This document shows, piece by piece, positions 18,034 to 26,710 of a stretch of DNA of 64,000 bases. The stretch's first letter is position 1. The number at the start of each line of letters is the position of its first letter. Under the pieces are notes generated by a model. That model made no database searches and was not told the DNA's origin. It saw nothing but the letters and a program-made list of their open reading frames with translations. Where the stretch lies: NCBI RefSeq assembly GCF_011039175.1, contig NZ_JAAKEN010000003.1, positions 62,001 through 126,000 of the forward strand, in the 5' to 3' direction. This DNA is from Slackia sp. ZJ119. GTDB taxonomy: Bacteria; Actinomycetota; Coriobacteriia; Coriobacteriales; Eggerthellaceae. The position numbers were made by a program, and so were the translations under genes.

Positions 18034-18534
18034 CTACGCGCTGTGGGCAAGCGTGATGAGATCGGCCATTTCCGCGGCAGTCTTTGCAGCGATGTTGGCG
18101 CACTTGGCCAAGCATTTGTCGTGGGTCACGAGGTAGCGTGCCTTGCAGAGCTCGCATGAAGCGAGCACCGAGCCGTCTTCGTAGTCGGACGTGATGTCGC
18201 GATAGCGTCGCGCCAGCCATGCCGTTCGGTCGTCCATGGGGATAGAGACGGCCAGGTCGGTCATGTGATCGACGCAGCTCCAGGCGAAGTCGTTTATGGC
18301 GCGGGCGGTGGATTCGTCGACGGCGCCTCCGTTTTCGCGCGTCTTTTGCTTCAGGTATCTTCCTATTATATAGAAGACCTCGTTGGCGGCGTCCGCCGGA
18401 GTGGCCAGATTGGCGTCGAACTTCTCCGCGACGCGAAAGAAGCGCACGGCGTCTTCGTGAAGCGCACGCTCGTGCAGATAGAAGTCGAGCCAGATGTTTT
18501 TGTCCACGACGATGGCGTTCTCGACGGCGGTCAC
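18034..18534 (-). CDS. PIN-domain ribonuclease toxin (VapC-like)
   Basis: A 166-residue PIN-domain protein, the likely toxin of a type II toxin-antitoxin pair. Acidic metal-binding residues can be followed: D in VVDKNIWLDFYL near the N-terminus, E in DAANEVFYII, and a cluster in RDITSDYEDGSVLASCE, ending with LVTHDKCL, the PIN fold's final strand with Asp. PIN toxins are Mg-dependent endoribonucleases that usually cut tRNA or rRNA. Its ATG overlaps the antitoxin stop by four bases (ATGA), the usual sign of translational coupling. It is convergent with mfd, with 35 bases between them. Five cysteines (CVDH, CELCK, CLAKC) are a little unusual for the family. Confidence 0.85.
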   Translation of the reverse strand: MTAVENAIVVDKNIWLDFYLHERALHEDAVRFFRVAEKFDANLATPADAANEVFYIIGRYLKQKTRENGGAVDESTARAINDFAWSCVDHMTDLAVSIPMDDRTAWLARRYRDITSDYEDGSVLASCELCKARYLVTHDKCLAKCANIAAKTAAEMADLITLAHSA

Positions 18535-18896
18535 ACAAGCCCTCTTTCGGTCATTCTCTCGATCTTCGCTTCGTAAAGGAGCTCTTCCAGGTCTTCATCG
18601 GCAGGCGCGTGAGGCGAGGCTTGCGGAGGAATCCCTATGGCTTCTCGCTGCGCTTGAAGCGACGCTAAAAAATCGTTCACGGCCTGGACCCTCTTTTCGC
18701 TTTCGTCCTGAGGGGATGCGCTTTCCGGCCTGATGAGCGACGTGAGGATCTTTTCGGACTCGGCGTCGTAGCGGGCCGCGCACTCGTAGAGCCGGCGCAT
18801 GGCTGTCGACGGCGTGCATCCAAGACGGGCGAAGCGCTCGTCGCCGCGGCGCTTGAGGTCGGCGTCGATGCGGAAGTTCATTTGAGCGTTCGGCAC
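18531..18896 (-). CDS. RelB/DinJ-type antitoxin
   Basis: A 121-residue antitoxin encoded directly before the PIN toxin. The N-terminal ribbon-helix-helix is recognisable (AQMNFRIDADLKRRGDERFARLGCTPSTAMRRLYECA, in parts), as in RelB/DinJ proteins that bind DNA as dimers. The C-terminal acidic helix (ADEDLEELLYEAKIERMTE) would clamp the toxin. I chose the GTG at 18896 because AAAGGGG lies five bases upstream; an ATG at 18881 is the alternative, and an upstream ATG at 18941 lies within the repeat element. A RelB-type antitoxin paired with a PIN toxin rather than RelE is a known mix. Expression is probably autoregulated through the palindrome at 18983-18998. Confidence 0.8.
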   Translation of the reverse strand: MPNAQMNFRIDADLKRRGDERFARLGCTPSTAMRRLYECAARYDAESEKILTSLIRPESASPQDESEKRVQAVNDFLASLQAQREAIGIPPQASPHAPADEDLEELLYEAKIERMTERGLV

Positions 18897-18910
18897 GGCT
18901 GCCCCTTTCT

Positions 18911-18978
18911 GGGAAAACGCTGACCAAGGCCGTCTTGTCATGCGTTTGCAGGGCTGCGGAATCGATCAGCGTTTTCTC
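18911..18978. repeat. Dispersed hairpin element, copy A (68 bp)
   Basis: Left end GGGAAAACGCTGA (18911-18923) faces TCAGCGTTTTCTC (18966-18978), 12 of 13 positions complementary. Inside the left end, GGCCGTCTTG matches copy C at 55581, and GGAATCGATCAGCG matches its right end, so A looks like an internally shortened C. It lies in the leader of the toxin-antitoxin operon. Confidence 0.7.
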
Positions 18979-18982
18979 TAAG

Positions 18983-18998
18983 TGCTATCAGTATAGCA
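18983..18998 (-). promoter_or_regulatory. Promoter -10/operator palindrome of the toxin-antitoxin operon
   Basis: The perfect palindrome TGCTAT-CAGT-ATAGCA contains, on the minus strand, a good -10 hexamer TATACT (18990-18995). A dimeric ribbon-helix-helix antitoxin binding there would block its own promoter. Transcription starting near 18983 would put repeat copy A in the 5' leader. Confidence 0.55.
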
Positions 18999-19103
18999 AA
19001 TGCGTTGAAAAAAGAGAAAGGGCGGGCTGTCTGGAGAACTCGGCGCCGCCGCATTCCCTGCGCCTTTGCCTTTCGGCTCCGCCCGACGGCGGCGCCTCCG
19101 TGG

Positions 19104-19109
19104 TATCAT
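19104..19109 (+). promoter_or_regulatory. Possible extended -10 of a leaderless transcript
   Basis: TGGTATCAT (TATCAT at 19104-19109, with TG one base upstream) ends seven bases before the ATG at 19117, and no Shine-Dalgarno sequence is present. Transcription would start at or next to the start codon. Confidence 0.4.
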
Positions 19110-19116
19110 AGGCGCC

Positions 19117-20076
19117 ATGAACCGCAACGGGCGACATCCCCACACGGCCGCGTCGGCCCTCTTCCGCAGTTACGTCCTGCAACTGGCGGTGCGGCTTGCA
19201 CTGCTTGCGTGGGGCGTCTTTCTGTTGGCGTGCGACCCGGCCCAGCTTGATCCGGCGTCGCATTTCGGGTTCGCGCACGGCCTGACGTTCATCGACGTCG
19301 TGTTCGCGTTCTCCGTCGTGGACGCTGCGACGAAGCTGTTTCCTCGCGCCCGCATCGCCATGGGCAGCCGCAAGCAGTACGGCCGCTTCCATCTGCCGTC
19401 GCTTGAGCTTCTGCGCTCCGGCCGCGCGGGGCTGTCCGCCTATCTGGGAGAGCTGCGCGAAGAGGGCGCGGCGGCTCGCGACGAGCTGGCAGGGCGTCTC
19501 GCCGACGCCGCCCGTCGCCCCGACGCCGCTTGGATCCGCGACTTGCCCGCCCGCCTCGACGACCTGAAGGCCGACGCCGCGCTGCGTGCCGACATCGGCC
19601 GCCGCCGCGCCCGCGAGGTCGTGCCGGTGGCGGCGTTTTGGGTCTTCGTCAACGCTGCGGTCGCCGCGATCCTGGCGGCGGCGGGCTGGCTTGCGCCGCC
19701 GGCGTGCGTGGCGTGGATGCTTTTCTACTTCGCCTTCGACATGGTGTGCGTCGTTTTGTGGTGCCCGCTGCAGGTGTGGTTCATGAAGAACCGCTGCTGC
19801 ACCACCTGCCAGATCTTCAACTGGGACGCCATTATGGCCGCAACCCCGCTCCTGTTCGTGCCGGGGCCGTTCTCTTGGATTATTATAGGCCTTGCGCTCG
19901 TGGTGTTCGTGCGGTGGGAGGCCGCCTTCCTGCGGCATCCCGAACGCTTTGACGAGCGCACCAACGCGGCGCTGCGGTGCGCCTCGTGCACCGACAAGCT
20001 CTGCCGCATCCGAAAACCCTACGACGCCCTTCGCCGCGACGCCTTGCGCGACGATGCGGCCCGCGCGGGGCGCTGA
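19117..20076 (+). CDS. Cys-rich membrane protein of unknown function
   Basis: A 319-residue protein with three to four membrane helices: residues about 17-40, 55-75, 170-195 and 245-265. Between them lies a long, charged, helical cytosolic or external segment ([20 protein letters not shown] and following, by parts). Two cysteine clusters stand out: [14 protein letters not shown] around residue 228 and [10 protein letters not shown] near the C-terminus, each with CxxC spacing suited to metal or Fe-S binding. The phrase CCTTC-IFNWD is one I believe to be conserved in uncharacterised membrane proteins of anaerobes. It is not in an obvious operon; the ABC-F gene follows by 53 bases. The function is unknown. 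Confidence 0.7.
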   Translation: MNRNGRHPHTAASALFRSYVLQLAVRLALLAWGVFLLACDPAQLDPASHFGFAHGLTFIDVVFAFSVVDAATKLFPRARIAMGSRKQYGRFHLPSLELLRSGRAGLSAYLGELREEGAAARDELAGRLADAARRPDAAWIRDLPARLDDLKADAALRADIGRRRAREVVPVAAFWVFVNAAVAAILAAAGWLAPPACVAWMLFYFAFDMVCVVLWCPLQVWFMKNRCCTTCQIFNWDAIMAATPLLFVPGPFSWIIIGLALVVFVRWEAAFLRHPERFDERTNAALRCASCTDKLCRIRKPYDALRRDALRDDAARAGR

Positions 20077-20129
20077 AGGCCCTTGCGCCGGCCGGGCGCA
20101 TGACGACGCACAAGGAGAAGCAACCGACC

Positions 20130-22223
20130 ATGATCATGCAGCTAGAATCTCTCGCGAAGTCCTTTGGCGGCCGCGAGCTGTTCCGCGACGTGTCGCTGCG
20201 CCTGGAGGAAGGCGACCGGCTCGCGCTTGTCGGGCCCAACGGCGCCGGCAAAACGACGCTGCTCAACATCGTTTCCGGGCAGATCGACGCCGACGAGGGC
20301 CGCGTCGTGTTCGCGAAGGGCGCACGCGTGGGCTACCTGGAGCAGGAAGCCATCGAAATGGAGGACCGCGCCATCTTCGAAGAGGTCATGGCGAGCCAGG
20401 TCGAAGTGCTCGAAGCCGAGCGGCACCTGTTCAAGCTGGAGGAAGAGCTGGGAGAAAACCCTACCGAGCAGCAACTGGCGGCCGTCGGCCGGGCCCGCGA
20501 CGCCTATGAGCTTTTGGGCGGCTACGTCATCGAGGCGCGGGTGCGCAGCGTGCTGTTCGGCCTCGGCTTCAAAGAAGAGGACATGCGACGCCTGACCACG
20601 GAGTTTTCGGGCGGATGGCAGATGCGCATCGCGCTCGCGAAGCTGCTCATCAGAAACCCCGAAGTGCTTCTGCTCGACGAGCCGACCAACCATCTCGACC
20701 TCGAAAGCGTGAAGTGGCTCGAAGGGTTTCTGCGCACGTACGCCGGCACCGTCATCGTCGTCAGCCACGACCGCGCGTTCATGGACAACATGGTCGACCG
20801 CGTGGCCGAGGTGGACAACGGCGCCGTCAACCTGTACAAGGGCAACTACACCGCCTACCTGAAGGCCCGCGAAGAGCGGCTCGAGCGCCTGCGGGCCGAA
20901 AAGGCGAAGCAAGACGAAGAGATCGCGCACTTGGAAGCGTTCGTCGAGAAGTTCCGCTACAAGGCCACGAAGGCCAAGCAGGCCCAAGAGCGCGTGAAGC
21001 GGCTTGAAAAGATCCAGGCCAACCGCATCGTTTTGCCCGAAGAGAAAAAGACGGTCCACTTCAACTTCAAGCAGCCGCCGCGCACCGGCGACGAGGTGGT
21101 GCGGGCGCGGGGGCTTGTGAAGCGCTACGGCGACAAGACGGTCTACGACGGGCAGGACTTCACGCTCTATCGCGGCGACAAGGCGGCGCTCGTCGGCCCG
21201 AACGGCGCCGGCAAGTCGACGCTGTTGAAGATGATCGCGGGAGTCATCAAACCCGACGCGGGCGACATCGAATACGGCGTGAACGTGAGCAAGACGTACT
21301 ACGCCCAGCACCAGCTGGAAGAGTTGCATGAGGGCAACTCCGTCTTCGAAGAGCTCGACCATGCGGCGCCGGGGTGGCCCATCTCGCAGGTGCGCTCGTT
21401 GCTCGGCGCGTTTCTGTTCACGGGCGACGACGTGGAAAAGCGGGTGGGCGTGCTGTCCGGCGGCGAGAAAAGCCGGCTTGCGCTTGCGAAGATGCTCGTG
21501 GCGCCCAAGCCGCTGCTCCTGCTCGACGAGCCGACGAACCATCTCGACATCGCCAGCGCCGACATCCTCGAGCAGGCCCTGCGAGCCTTCGACGGCACCA
21601 TCCTGCTCATCACGCACGACCGCCACCTCATCCGCGGGGTGGCCAACCGCATCGTCGAGGTAAGCCCGGGAAAGATCACGAACTACGACGGCGACTACGA
21701 CTACTATTTGTACAAGAGCGGCCAGCTGGACGGCCCGCCGCCCGAGGACCGGTCGGTGGTCGACGACATGCTCGACGAGGCGGACGAGGTCCGGGGAGCG
21801 AAGACGGGGCGCGGCGAGCAGGGAAAGACCGTCGTCACCGTCAACCGCCACGCCAAGGGAGAAAAGCCGAAGACGGCCGGCGGCAAGACGGAGCTGACGG
21901 CGCCGCGGGGCAGCGCTCCGAAGTCGAAGGAGCAGAAGCGCCGCGAGGCCGAGGCCCGCAACCGGGCGTATGCGGCCTTGAAGCATCAGCGCCGCCGCAT
22001 CGCCGAGTTGGACGAGCAGATGGAGCGCGACAACGCGCGGATGGCCGAACTGCTGGAAATGATGGCCGACCCGGGCTTTTACGTGAACGAAGACGCGTCG
22101 AGCGACGCCATTGCCGAGCACGCCCGGCTGAAGAAGCGCATCGCCGAGGCCGAGGAAGAGTGGTTTTTGCTCACCGAGGAATTGGAGGCGGAAATGGCGC
22201 GGCAGAGCGAGCAGGAGGCGTGA
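20130..22223 (+). CDS. ABC-F family ATP-binding protein
   Basis: A soluble tandem-ABC protein of about 697 residues. Both cassettes are intact: Walker [12 protein letters not shown] and [11 protein letters not shown], signatures [15 protein letters not shown] and [15 protein letters not shown], and the ABC-F Walker [12 protein letters not shown] in each. Between them lies the charged P-site tRNA-interaction linker ([21 protein letters not shown] region, given in part). A long C-terminal extension ends in a coiled coil (residues about 620-695), as in Uup and other ABC-F proteins. These act on the ribosome; some protect it from antibiotics, others are housekeeping. There is no membrane domain. 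The start is ambiguous: ATG 20130 with AAGGAG 12 bases upstream is preferred, with ATG 20100 or 20136 possible. It is followed by trmL after one base. Confidence 0.9.
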   Translation: MIMQLESLAKSFGGRELFRDVSLRLEEGDRLALVGPNGAGKTTLLNIVSGQIDADEGRVVFAKGARVGYLEQEAIEMEDRAIFEEVMASQVEVLEAERHLFKLEEELGENPTEQQLAAVGRARDAYELLGGYVIEARVRSVLFGLGFKEEDMRRLTTEFSGGWQMRIALAKLLIRNPEVLLLDEPTNHLDLESVKWLEGFLRTYAGTVIVVSHDRAFMDNMVDRVAEVDNGAVNLYKGNYTAYLKAREERLERLRAEKAKQDEEIAHLEAFVEKFRYKATKAKQAQERVKRLEKIQANRIVLPEEKKTVHFNFKQPPRTGDEVVRARGLVKRYGDKTVYDGQDFTLYRGDKAALVGPNGAGKSTLLKMIAGVIKPDAGDIEYGVNVSKTYYAQHQLEELHEGNSVFEELDHAAPGWPISQVRSLLGAFLFTGDDVEKRVGVLSGGEKSRLALAKMLVAPKPLLLLDEPTNHLDIASADILEQALRAFDGTILLITHDRHLIRGVANRIVEVSPGKITNYDGDYDYYLYKSGQLDGPPPEDRSVVDDMLDEADEVRGAKTGRGEQGKTVVTVNRHAKGEKPKTAGGKTELTAPRGSAPKSKEQKRREAEARNRAYAALKHQRRRIAELDEQMERDNARMAELLEMMADPGFYVNEDASSDAIAEHARLKKRIAEAEEEWFLLTEELEAEMARQSEQEA

Positions 22224-22224
22224 C

Positions 22225-22686
22225 GTGCTGAACCTCGTGCTGGTCGAGCCGGAAATCCCCCAGAACGCGGGCAACGTCGCGCGAACCTGCGCCTGCATCG
22301 GCGCACGGCTGCATGTGGTGGAGCCGCTGGGGTTCCACGTGACGAGCCGCATGATGGCCCGCGCCGGCTGCGACTATTGGGACGCGGTGGACGTGGTGCG
22401 CTGGACCTGCGCCGCGGAGTTTTTCGAGGCGCACGGCGCTTCCGAGCTGCATCTGTTCACCGGCCGGGCGCAGCGCCTGTTCACCGAGGCGACGTACGGA
22501 AAAGACGCCTTCCTCCTGTTCGGCCGCGAAAGCCGCGGGCTCGACGACGGGATCATCGCCGCGCACGCGGATGCCTGCGTGCGGATTCCCATGCGCGAAG
22601 GCGCCCGGTCGCTGAACCTGTCGAACGCCGTCGCGCTCGGCGCCTATGAGGCGATGCGCCAACAGGGCTTTTCCGGGCTTGTGTAA
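22225..22686 (+). CDS. trmL: tRNA (cytidine/uridine-34 2'-O) methyltransferase TrmL
   Basis: A 153-residue SPOUT methyltransferase that 2'-O-methylates the wobble base of tRNA-Leu isoacceptors. The N-terminal signature VEPEIPQNAGNVARTC contains the catalytic asparagine/arginine pair, FLLFGRESRGL is the cofactor-knot loop, and RSLNLSNAVALGAYEA is motif 3. The length is typical of the minimal, domain-free TrmL. It starts at GTG with AGGAGG seven bases upstream, one base after the ABC-F stop. It is convergent with the LysR gene; a perfect 11-base stem separates them. Confidence 0.92.
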   Translation: MLNLVLVEPEIPQNAGNVARTCACIGARLHVVEPLGFHVTSRMMARAGCDYWDAVDVVRWTCAAEFFEAHGASELHLFTGRAQRLFTEATYGKDAFLLFGRESRGLDDGIIAAHADACVRIPMREGARSLNLSNAVALGAYEAMRQQGFSGLV

Positions 22687-22720
22687 GGTCTGTCGGCGTC
22701 GGGAGGCCCTGCTTGTCGGC

Positions 22721-22757
22721 CGCGTTTGCCCTGCGGCGACGAAGCGGGGCAAACGCG
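22721..22757. terminator. Perfect hairpin between convergent trmL and LysR genes
   Basis: CGCGTTTGCCC pairs perfectly with GGGCAAACGCG across a 15-base loop, directly adjoining the LysR stop codon. There is no T-tract on either side, so it may act as an mRNA 3'-end stabiliser or a weak bidirectional terminator. Confidence 0.5.
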
Positions 22758-23657
22758 TCACACGCCGTGCGACATGAGGCTGAGCATCGAGGCGTACAAA
22801 AACTTCTCGAACGCTCGGCAGCGCGACGACTTCGCGCCCCGGATCGACACGACGCACAGCGGCACCTTCTTCGTTTCCAGCTCCGGCAAAAAGCGCATGA
22901 CGCCGACCGGGAAGATGTCCAGGGTGGGCACGCCGGGCGTCAGCACCACTCCCATCTCTTGGAAATGGAACGCGTCGCTGTCTTCGACGCTCAGGCGAAC
23001 GTCGGGCAGCTTGGGCCCGTAGAACGGGTACATCTCGTCGAAGAAGCAGTCAAAGCGCTGGTCGATCAGGACAGGGTAGGCCGCCACGTCTTTTAGCGTC
23101 AGGCCCTTGTGCGCCGCCAGCGGGTGGTTGGGGCTCATGATGAGCCCTGCCGGCACCGTGCCGATGGCGCTGACGTTGCAGCCGGAGCTCTTCGGCGGTG
23201 CGCCGAGCGTCACGAGCGCGTCTATCTTGTCGGCGGAAAGCAAAGCCAGGCCCTTTTCCCACGAACACTGGATGACGTGGACGTCTCGCTCCATGCCGGC
23301 CTGCACGAAGCGCTCCACGCCCCGGCGCAGCCTGCCGTCGTTGCGAAACGGCGGGATGCACAGGCCGATGTCGACGACGACGCTTCCTCTGCGGCGCCGT
23401 GCCTCGTGGGCTGCAAACGCCTTCAGCTCGTCGAACGATTCTTTGACTTCGACCGCCTTTTCCAGCAGGCCGGATCCGAACGGCGTGAGCGACACGCCCC
23501 TTCCGTCCCGAACGAACAGCTCTTCGCCCAGCTCCGCCTCGAGGTTCGCGATGGACTTCGAGACCGCTTGGTAGGTGACGCCGTTTTCCTGGGCGGCGAG
23601 GGAAAAGCTGCCGAGCGTGGCCGCTGCCACAAAATAGGTGATGTGGGTCATGTTCAT
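22758..23657 (-). CDS. LysR-family transcriptional regulator
   Basis: A protein of about 299 residues with an N-terminal LysR winged helix (FVAAATLGSFSLAAQENGVT, then YQAVSKSIANLEAELGEELF and RDGRGVSLTPFG) and a C-terminal periplasmic-binding-like effector domain (IGLCIPPFRN, LVTLGAPP, YPVLIDQRFDCFF). LysR regulators usually control a divergent neighbour; here that is serC, 274 bases away. The gap is wide and serC is housekeeping, so the target is uncertain. I chose the ATG at 23657 because AAGGAG lies 12 bases upstream of it; an upstream ATG at 23678 would precede this site. DNA-binding helix 'QAVSKSIANLE' follows the family pattern closely. Confidence 0.88.
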   Translation of the reverse strand: MNMTHITYFVAAATLGSFSLAAQENGVTYQAVSKSIANLEAELGEELFVRDGRGVSLTPFGSGLLEKAVEVKESFDELKAFAAHEARRRRGSVVVDIGLCIPPFRNDGRLRRGVERFVQAGMERDVHVIQCSWEKGLALLSADKIDALVTLGAPPKSSGCNVSAIGTVPAGLIMSPNHPLAAHKGLTLKDVAAYPVLIDQRFDCFFDEMYPFYGPKLPDVRLSVEDSDAFHFQEMGVVLTPGVPTLDIFPVGVMRFLPELETKKVPLCVVSIRGAKSSRCRAFEKFLYASMLSLMSHGV

Positions 23658-23931
23658 AGGACGGGCCCTCTCCTTCATGCGTTCCGATGAGTCTTGACGA
23701 TGTCGCGTGCCCGCCGTATTTCAGCTGTAGGGCGCTGTGTAACCCATCGTTGCATTGTGTGCGTATCAAAAGGCGGGCGCGACGTTGCAGTCAATGAAGG
23801 CTTGCATGCAGACTCTCCGTCCCGGTCATGTGTGGTTTCTCGTTTCCTGGCGCTTCTGCAGGCACATTAGGCCGCGATAAGGACTACACTGGTGCTTCCA
23901 TAGAAAAACCCGTTTTGAGGAGGTCCGTTTC

Positions 23932-25014
23932 ATGGGTCGCATCTACAACTTCTCTGCCGGTCCGGCCGTGCTGCCCGAAGAGGTGCTCGCCGAAGCCGCC
24001 GCCGAAATGCTCGATTACCAGGGCTGCGGCATGTCCGTCATGGAGATGAGCCATCGTTCCGCCACGTTCAAGGGCATCATCGAAACCGCCGAGCAGGATC
24101 TGCGCGACCTTATGGGCATTCCGGACAACTACCGGGTGCTGTTCTTGCAGGGCGGCGCGTCCACGCAGTTCGCGATGATCCCGATGAACCTCATGACCAA
24201 GCACAAGGCTGCCGACTACATCGTGAGCGGCTCGTGGTCGAAGAAGGCGTTCAAGGAAGCGCAGCTGTTCGGGGACGCGCGGTGCGTGGCAAGCTCTGAA
24301 GACGAGAACTTCTCCTACGTGCCCGACGTGGACGCCATCGAGTTTTCCGCCGACGCCGACTACGTCTACATCTGCCAGAACGAGACCATCTACGGCACGC
24401 TGTACCACAAGCTGCCCGAGACCGGCGACGTGCCGCTGGTGGCCGACGTGTCGTCGTGCTTCCTGTCCGCTCCGGTGAACGTGGCCGACTACGGGCTCAT
24501 CTACGGCGGCGCCCAGAAGAACATCGGGCCGGCCGGCGTGACCATCGTCATCGTGCGCGACGACCTCATCGGCGAGCCGCTTCCCGGCACGCCCACGATG
24601 CTGCGCTACGACACCCACGCCAAGAACGGCTCGCTGTACAACACGCCGCCGGCCTACGGCATCTACGTGTGCGGCAAGGTGTTCCAGTGGCTCAAGGCCA
24701 ACGGCGGCCTTGAGGCCCAGCTTGAGCGCAACGAGAAGAAGGCCAAGCTGCTCTACGACTACCTCGATTCGTCGAAGCTGTTCAAGGCCACGGCCCGCAA
24801 GGAAGACCGCTCGATCATGAACGTGCCGTTCGTGACCGGCTCCGACGAGCTGGACGCGAAGTTCGTTGCCGAGGCGAAGCTCGTCGGCCTGGAGTCCATC
24901 AAGGGCCACCGCAGCGTGGGCGGCATGCGTGCCTCCATCTACAACGCCATGCCCTATGAAGGCGTGAAGAAGCTCGTCGAGTTCATGGAGCAGTTCGAGA
25001 AGGAAAACGCCTAA
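23932..25014 (+). CDS. serC: Phosphoserine aminotransferase
   Basis: A 360-residue PLP enzyme converting 3-phosphohydroxypyruvate to phosphoserine (serine and, in some bacteria, pyridoxal synthesis). The N-terminus YNFSAGPAVLPEEVL is diagnostic, the PLP-binding lysine is in GGAQKNIGPAG, and GHRSVGGMRASIYNA near the C-terminus holds the phosphate-binding residues. Length matches the bacterial type. GAGGAGG lies before the ATG; a TACACT box at 23885-23890 may be the -10. No serA or serB is adjacent. A terminator follows at 25052. Confidence 0.96.
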   Translation: MGRIYNFSAGPAVLPEEVLAEAAAEMLDYQGCGMSVMEMSHRSATFKGIIETAEQDLRDLMGIPDNYRVLFLQGGASTQFAMIPMNLMTKHKAADYIVSGSWSKKAFKEAQLFGDARCVASSEDENFSYVPDVDAIEFSADADYVYICQNETIYGTLYHKLPETGDVPLVADVSSCFLSAPVNVADYGLIYGGAQKNIGPAGVTIVIVRDDLIGEPLPGTPTMLRYDTHAKNGSLYNTPPAYGIYVCGKVFQWLKANGGLEAQLERNEKKAKLLYDYLDSSKLFKATARKEDRSIMNVPFVTGSDELDAKFVAEAKLVGLESIKGHRSVGGMRASIYNAMPYEGVKKLVEFMEQFEKENA

Positions 25015-25051
25015 GGCGTTCGGGCTCGTCAAACAAGCGTTTCGCGTCGGG

Positions 25052-25080
25052 AAGGGGCTGCAGGCTGCGGCCCCTTTCTT
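25052..25080 (+). terminator. Rho-independent terminator after serC
   Basis: AAGGGGC pairs with GCCCCTT around an 11-base loop, followed by TTTCTT. It lies 38 bases after the serC stop. Confidence 0.7.
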
Positions 25081-25208
25081 GCGCGGGACGGCGGACGGAC
25101 GGCCCTTGGCGCTTTCGCAGGGCGCGGGCGTCGGCCGCTTTCTGCGGCGTCGTGTGGAGTTTCATCGCCTCCCGGGGCGCCTTGACGCCGCGTTTGGGGG
25201 CGGTGCGC

Positions 25209-25214
25209 TAGACT
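25209..25214 (+). promoter_or_regulatory. Possible -10 box of a leaderless transcript
   Basis: TAGACT ends seven bases before the ATG at 25222. A TTGACG hexamer lies 21 bases upstream, longer than the ideal 17. As at 19104, transcription would begin at the start codon itself. Confidence 0.35.
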
Positions 25215-25221
25215 GTGAGGC

Positions 25222-25902
25222 ATGAATACCGACATTCCATATCTTGTCTGCTCCATTCTGAGCTTTGTTCCCGCCATCATCTTCCATGAGGTGGCGCACG
25301 GCTATGCGGCTTTTCGCCTGGGCGACCCTACGGCGAAAAACGCCGGGCGCCTGTCGCTCAACCCTATGAAGCACGTCGATCCGTTCGGCACCGTCATCAT
25401 GCCGCTTCTGCTCATGGCCATGAACATGCCGGTGTTCGGCTATGCCAAGCCGGTGCCTTACAACCCGCGCTACTTCAAAGACCCGCGCAAAGGGGACCTC
25501 GTCGTGGGGCTGGCCGGTCCGTGCGCGAACCTCGTCATGGCCGTCCTCGGCGCCGTCGTCTACACGGTCGTCGTTGCGGCCGTGCCCGCTGCGGCCATCT
25601 TCGCCAACGACGTGCTCTACTATTTCGTCGTGATGTTTCTGCCCATGTTCTCCATCATCAACCTCTACCTCATGTTCTTCAACCTGCTGCCCATTCCGCC
25701 GCTTGACGGCTCGTCCATCTTCGCGTTCTTTCTGCCGGTCAAATACCTGCCGCAGTACTACAAAGTGCAGCAGTATGCGTTCCCCATCTTCATGATCGCG
25801 GTCATCCTCGTGCCGTACGTGCTTCATTTCAACCCCATCGGGCTGTATCTGGACGTGACGGCCGGCAACGTCTTCGAGTTTTTGTTCTCGTTCGCAAGCT
25901 AG
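25222..25902 (+). CDS. Site-2 protease family (M50) membrane metalloprotease
   Basis: A 226-residue polytopic membrane protein of the compact SpoIVFB/YwhC-like branch of site-2 proteases. The zinc-binding HExxH motif is in the first or second helix (IIFHEVAHGYAAFRLGD), and the third ligand is in the NLLPIPPLDGSSI motif near residue 160. LAGPCANLVMAVLGA is the conserved G-PxxN segment. There is no PDZ domain. Such enzymes cut transmembrane substrates within the bilayer; the substrate here is unknown. It stands at the head of the scpA-scpB run, an arrangement frequent in Gram-positive bacteria, with seven bases to scpA. Confidence 0.9.
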   Translation: MNTDIPYLVCSILSFVPAIIFHEVAHGYAAFRLGDPTAKNAGRLSLNPMKHVDPFGTVIMPLLLMAMNMPVFGYAKPVPYNPRYFKDPRKGDLVVGLAGPCANLVMAVLGAVVYTVVVAAVPAAAIFANDVLYYFVVMFLPMFSIINLYLMFFNLLPIPPLDGSSIFAFFLPVKYLPQYYKVQQYAFPIFMIAVILVPYVLHFNPIGLYLDVTAGNVFEFLFSFAS

Positions 25903-25909
25903 GTCCGTC

Positions 25910-26710
25910 GTGGCGTACCGTGTTCGCACAGAGAGCTTCGAAGGCCCGTTCGATCTGCTGCTTTCCCTGGTCAGCCGCCAGAAGGTGGACATCGGCGCCC
26001 TGTCGCTTTCCGACATCGTCGACCAGTACCTTGCCGAGGTGCGCACGATGGGCGCACTCGATTTGGACGTGGCGAGCGATTTTCTGCTCGTGGCGGCCAC
26101 GCTGCTGGAAATAAAGGCGCAGAGCCTGCTTCCGCGCGACGACGACGGGGTGGCGGCCGATCTGGAAGAGCTGAGCGCGTCGGAGGCCCGCGAATGGCTC
26201 GTCGAGCAGCTGATCTCGTACAAGCAGTACAAAAACGCCGCGGCCGGCCTTGAGGCGCTGCTGGACCAAGAGCGGCGCTGCCACGGGCGCCCGTTCGGTC
26301 CCGATGCTGAATATCTGCAGGTCATGCCCGATTTTCTGGAAGGCGTGACCGTGGAGGGGCTCGCCGGCCTGGCGGCGGGGGCCTTTGCGCGGCGCGAGGT
26401 GTTTTTGCTGGAATCCGAGCACATCGCCGCCAAGCCGCTGCCGGTCGAGGCCCACGTGCGGGCCATCTACAGCCGCATCCGGCGCAGCAAGCAGCTGCGG
26501 TTCTCGGACTTGGTGACGCGCTCGACGCCGGTTCCGGTCGCGGTCGTCACGTTTTTGGCCATTCTCGAGCTGTACAAGCGCTCGATGGTGACGCTTGCCC
26601 AAGACGAGGCGTTCGGCGACATCGCGATCGCGTTCGTGGAGGGGTCGGGAGCGCTGTTGTTGGAAGGCGACGACGCGTTGACGTCGCTGGGGGAGGAGAC
26701 GCATGTCTGA
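25910..26710 (+). CDS. scpA: Segregation and condensation protein A
   Basis: A 266-residue kleisin subunit that bridges Smc heads in the bacterial condensin complex. The N-terminal Smc-neck-binding helix (FEGPFDLLLSLVSRQKVDIGALSLSDI, in parts: EGPFDLLLSLV and VDIGALSLSDI) and the C-terminal winged helix (TFLAILELYKRSMVTLAQDEAFGDI, in parts) are both present with an acidic middle. It starts at GTG 25910 and overlaps scpB by eight bases. No smc gene is in the window. Confidence 0.95.
   Translation: MAYRVRTESFEGPFDLLLSLVSRQKVDIGALSLSDIVDQYLAEVRTMGALDLDVASDFLLVAATLLEIKAQSLLPRDDDGVAADLEELSASEAREWLVEQLISYKQYKNAAAGLEALLDQERRCHGRPFGPDAEYLQVMPDFLEGVTVEGLAGLAAGAFARREVFLLESEHIAAKPLPVEAHVRAIYSRIRRSKQLRFSDLVTRSTPVPVAVVTFLAILELYKRSMVTLAQDEAFGDIAIAFVEGSGALLLEGDDALTSLGEETHV

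Noticed and set aside
18911-18978. GAAAACGCTGA inverted repeat as toxin-antitoxin operator
   Set aside because: The same ends recur at 45105 and 55581 beside unrelated genes, so it is better explained as a dispersed element; the operator is more likely 18983-18998.
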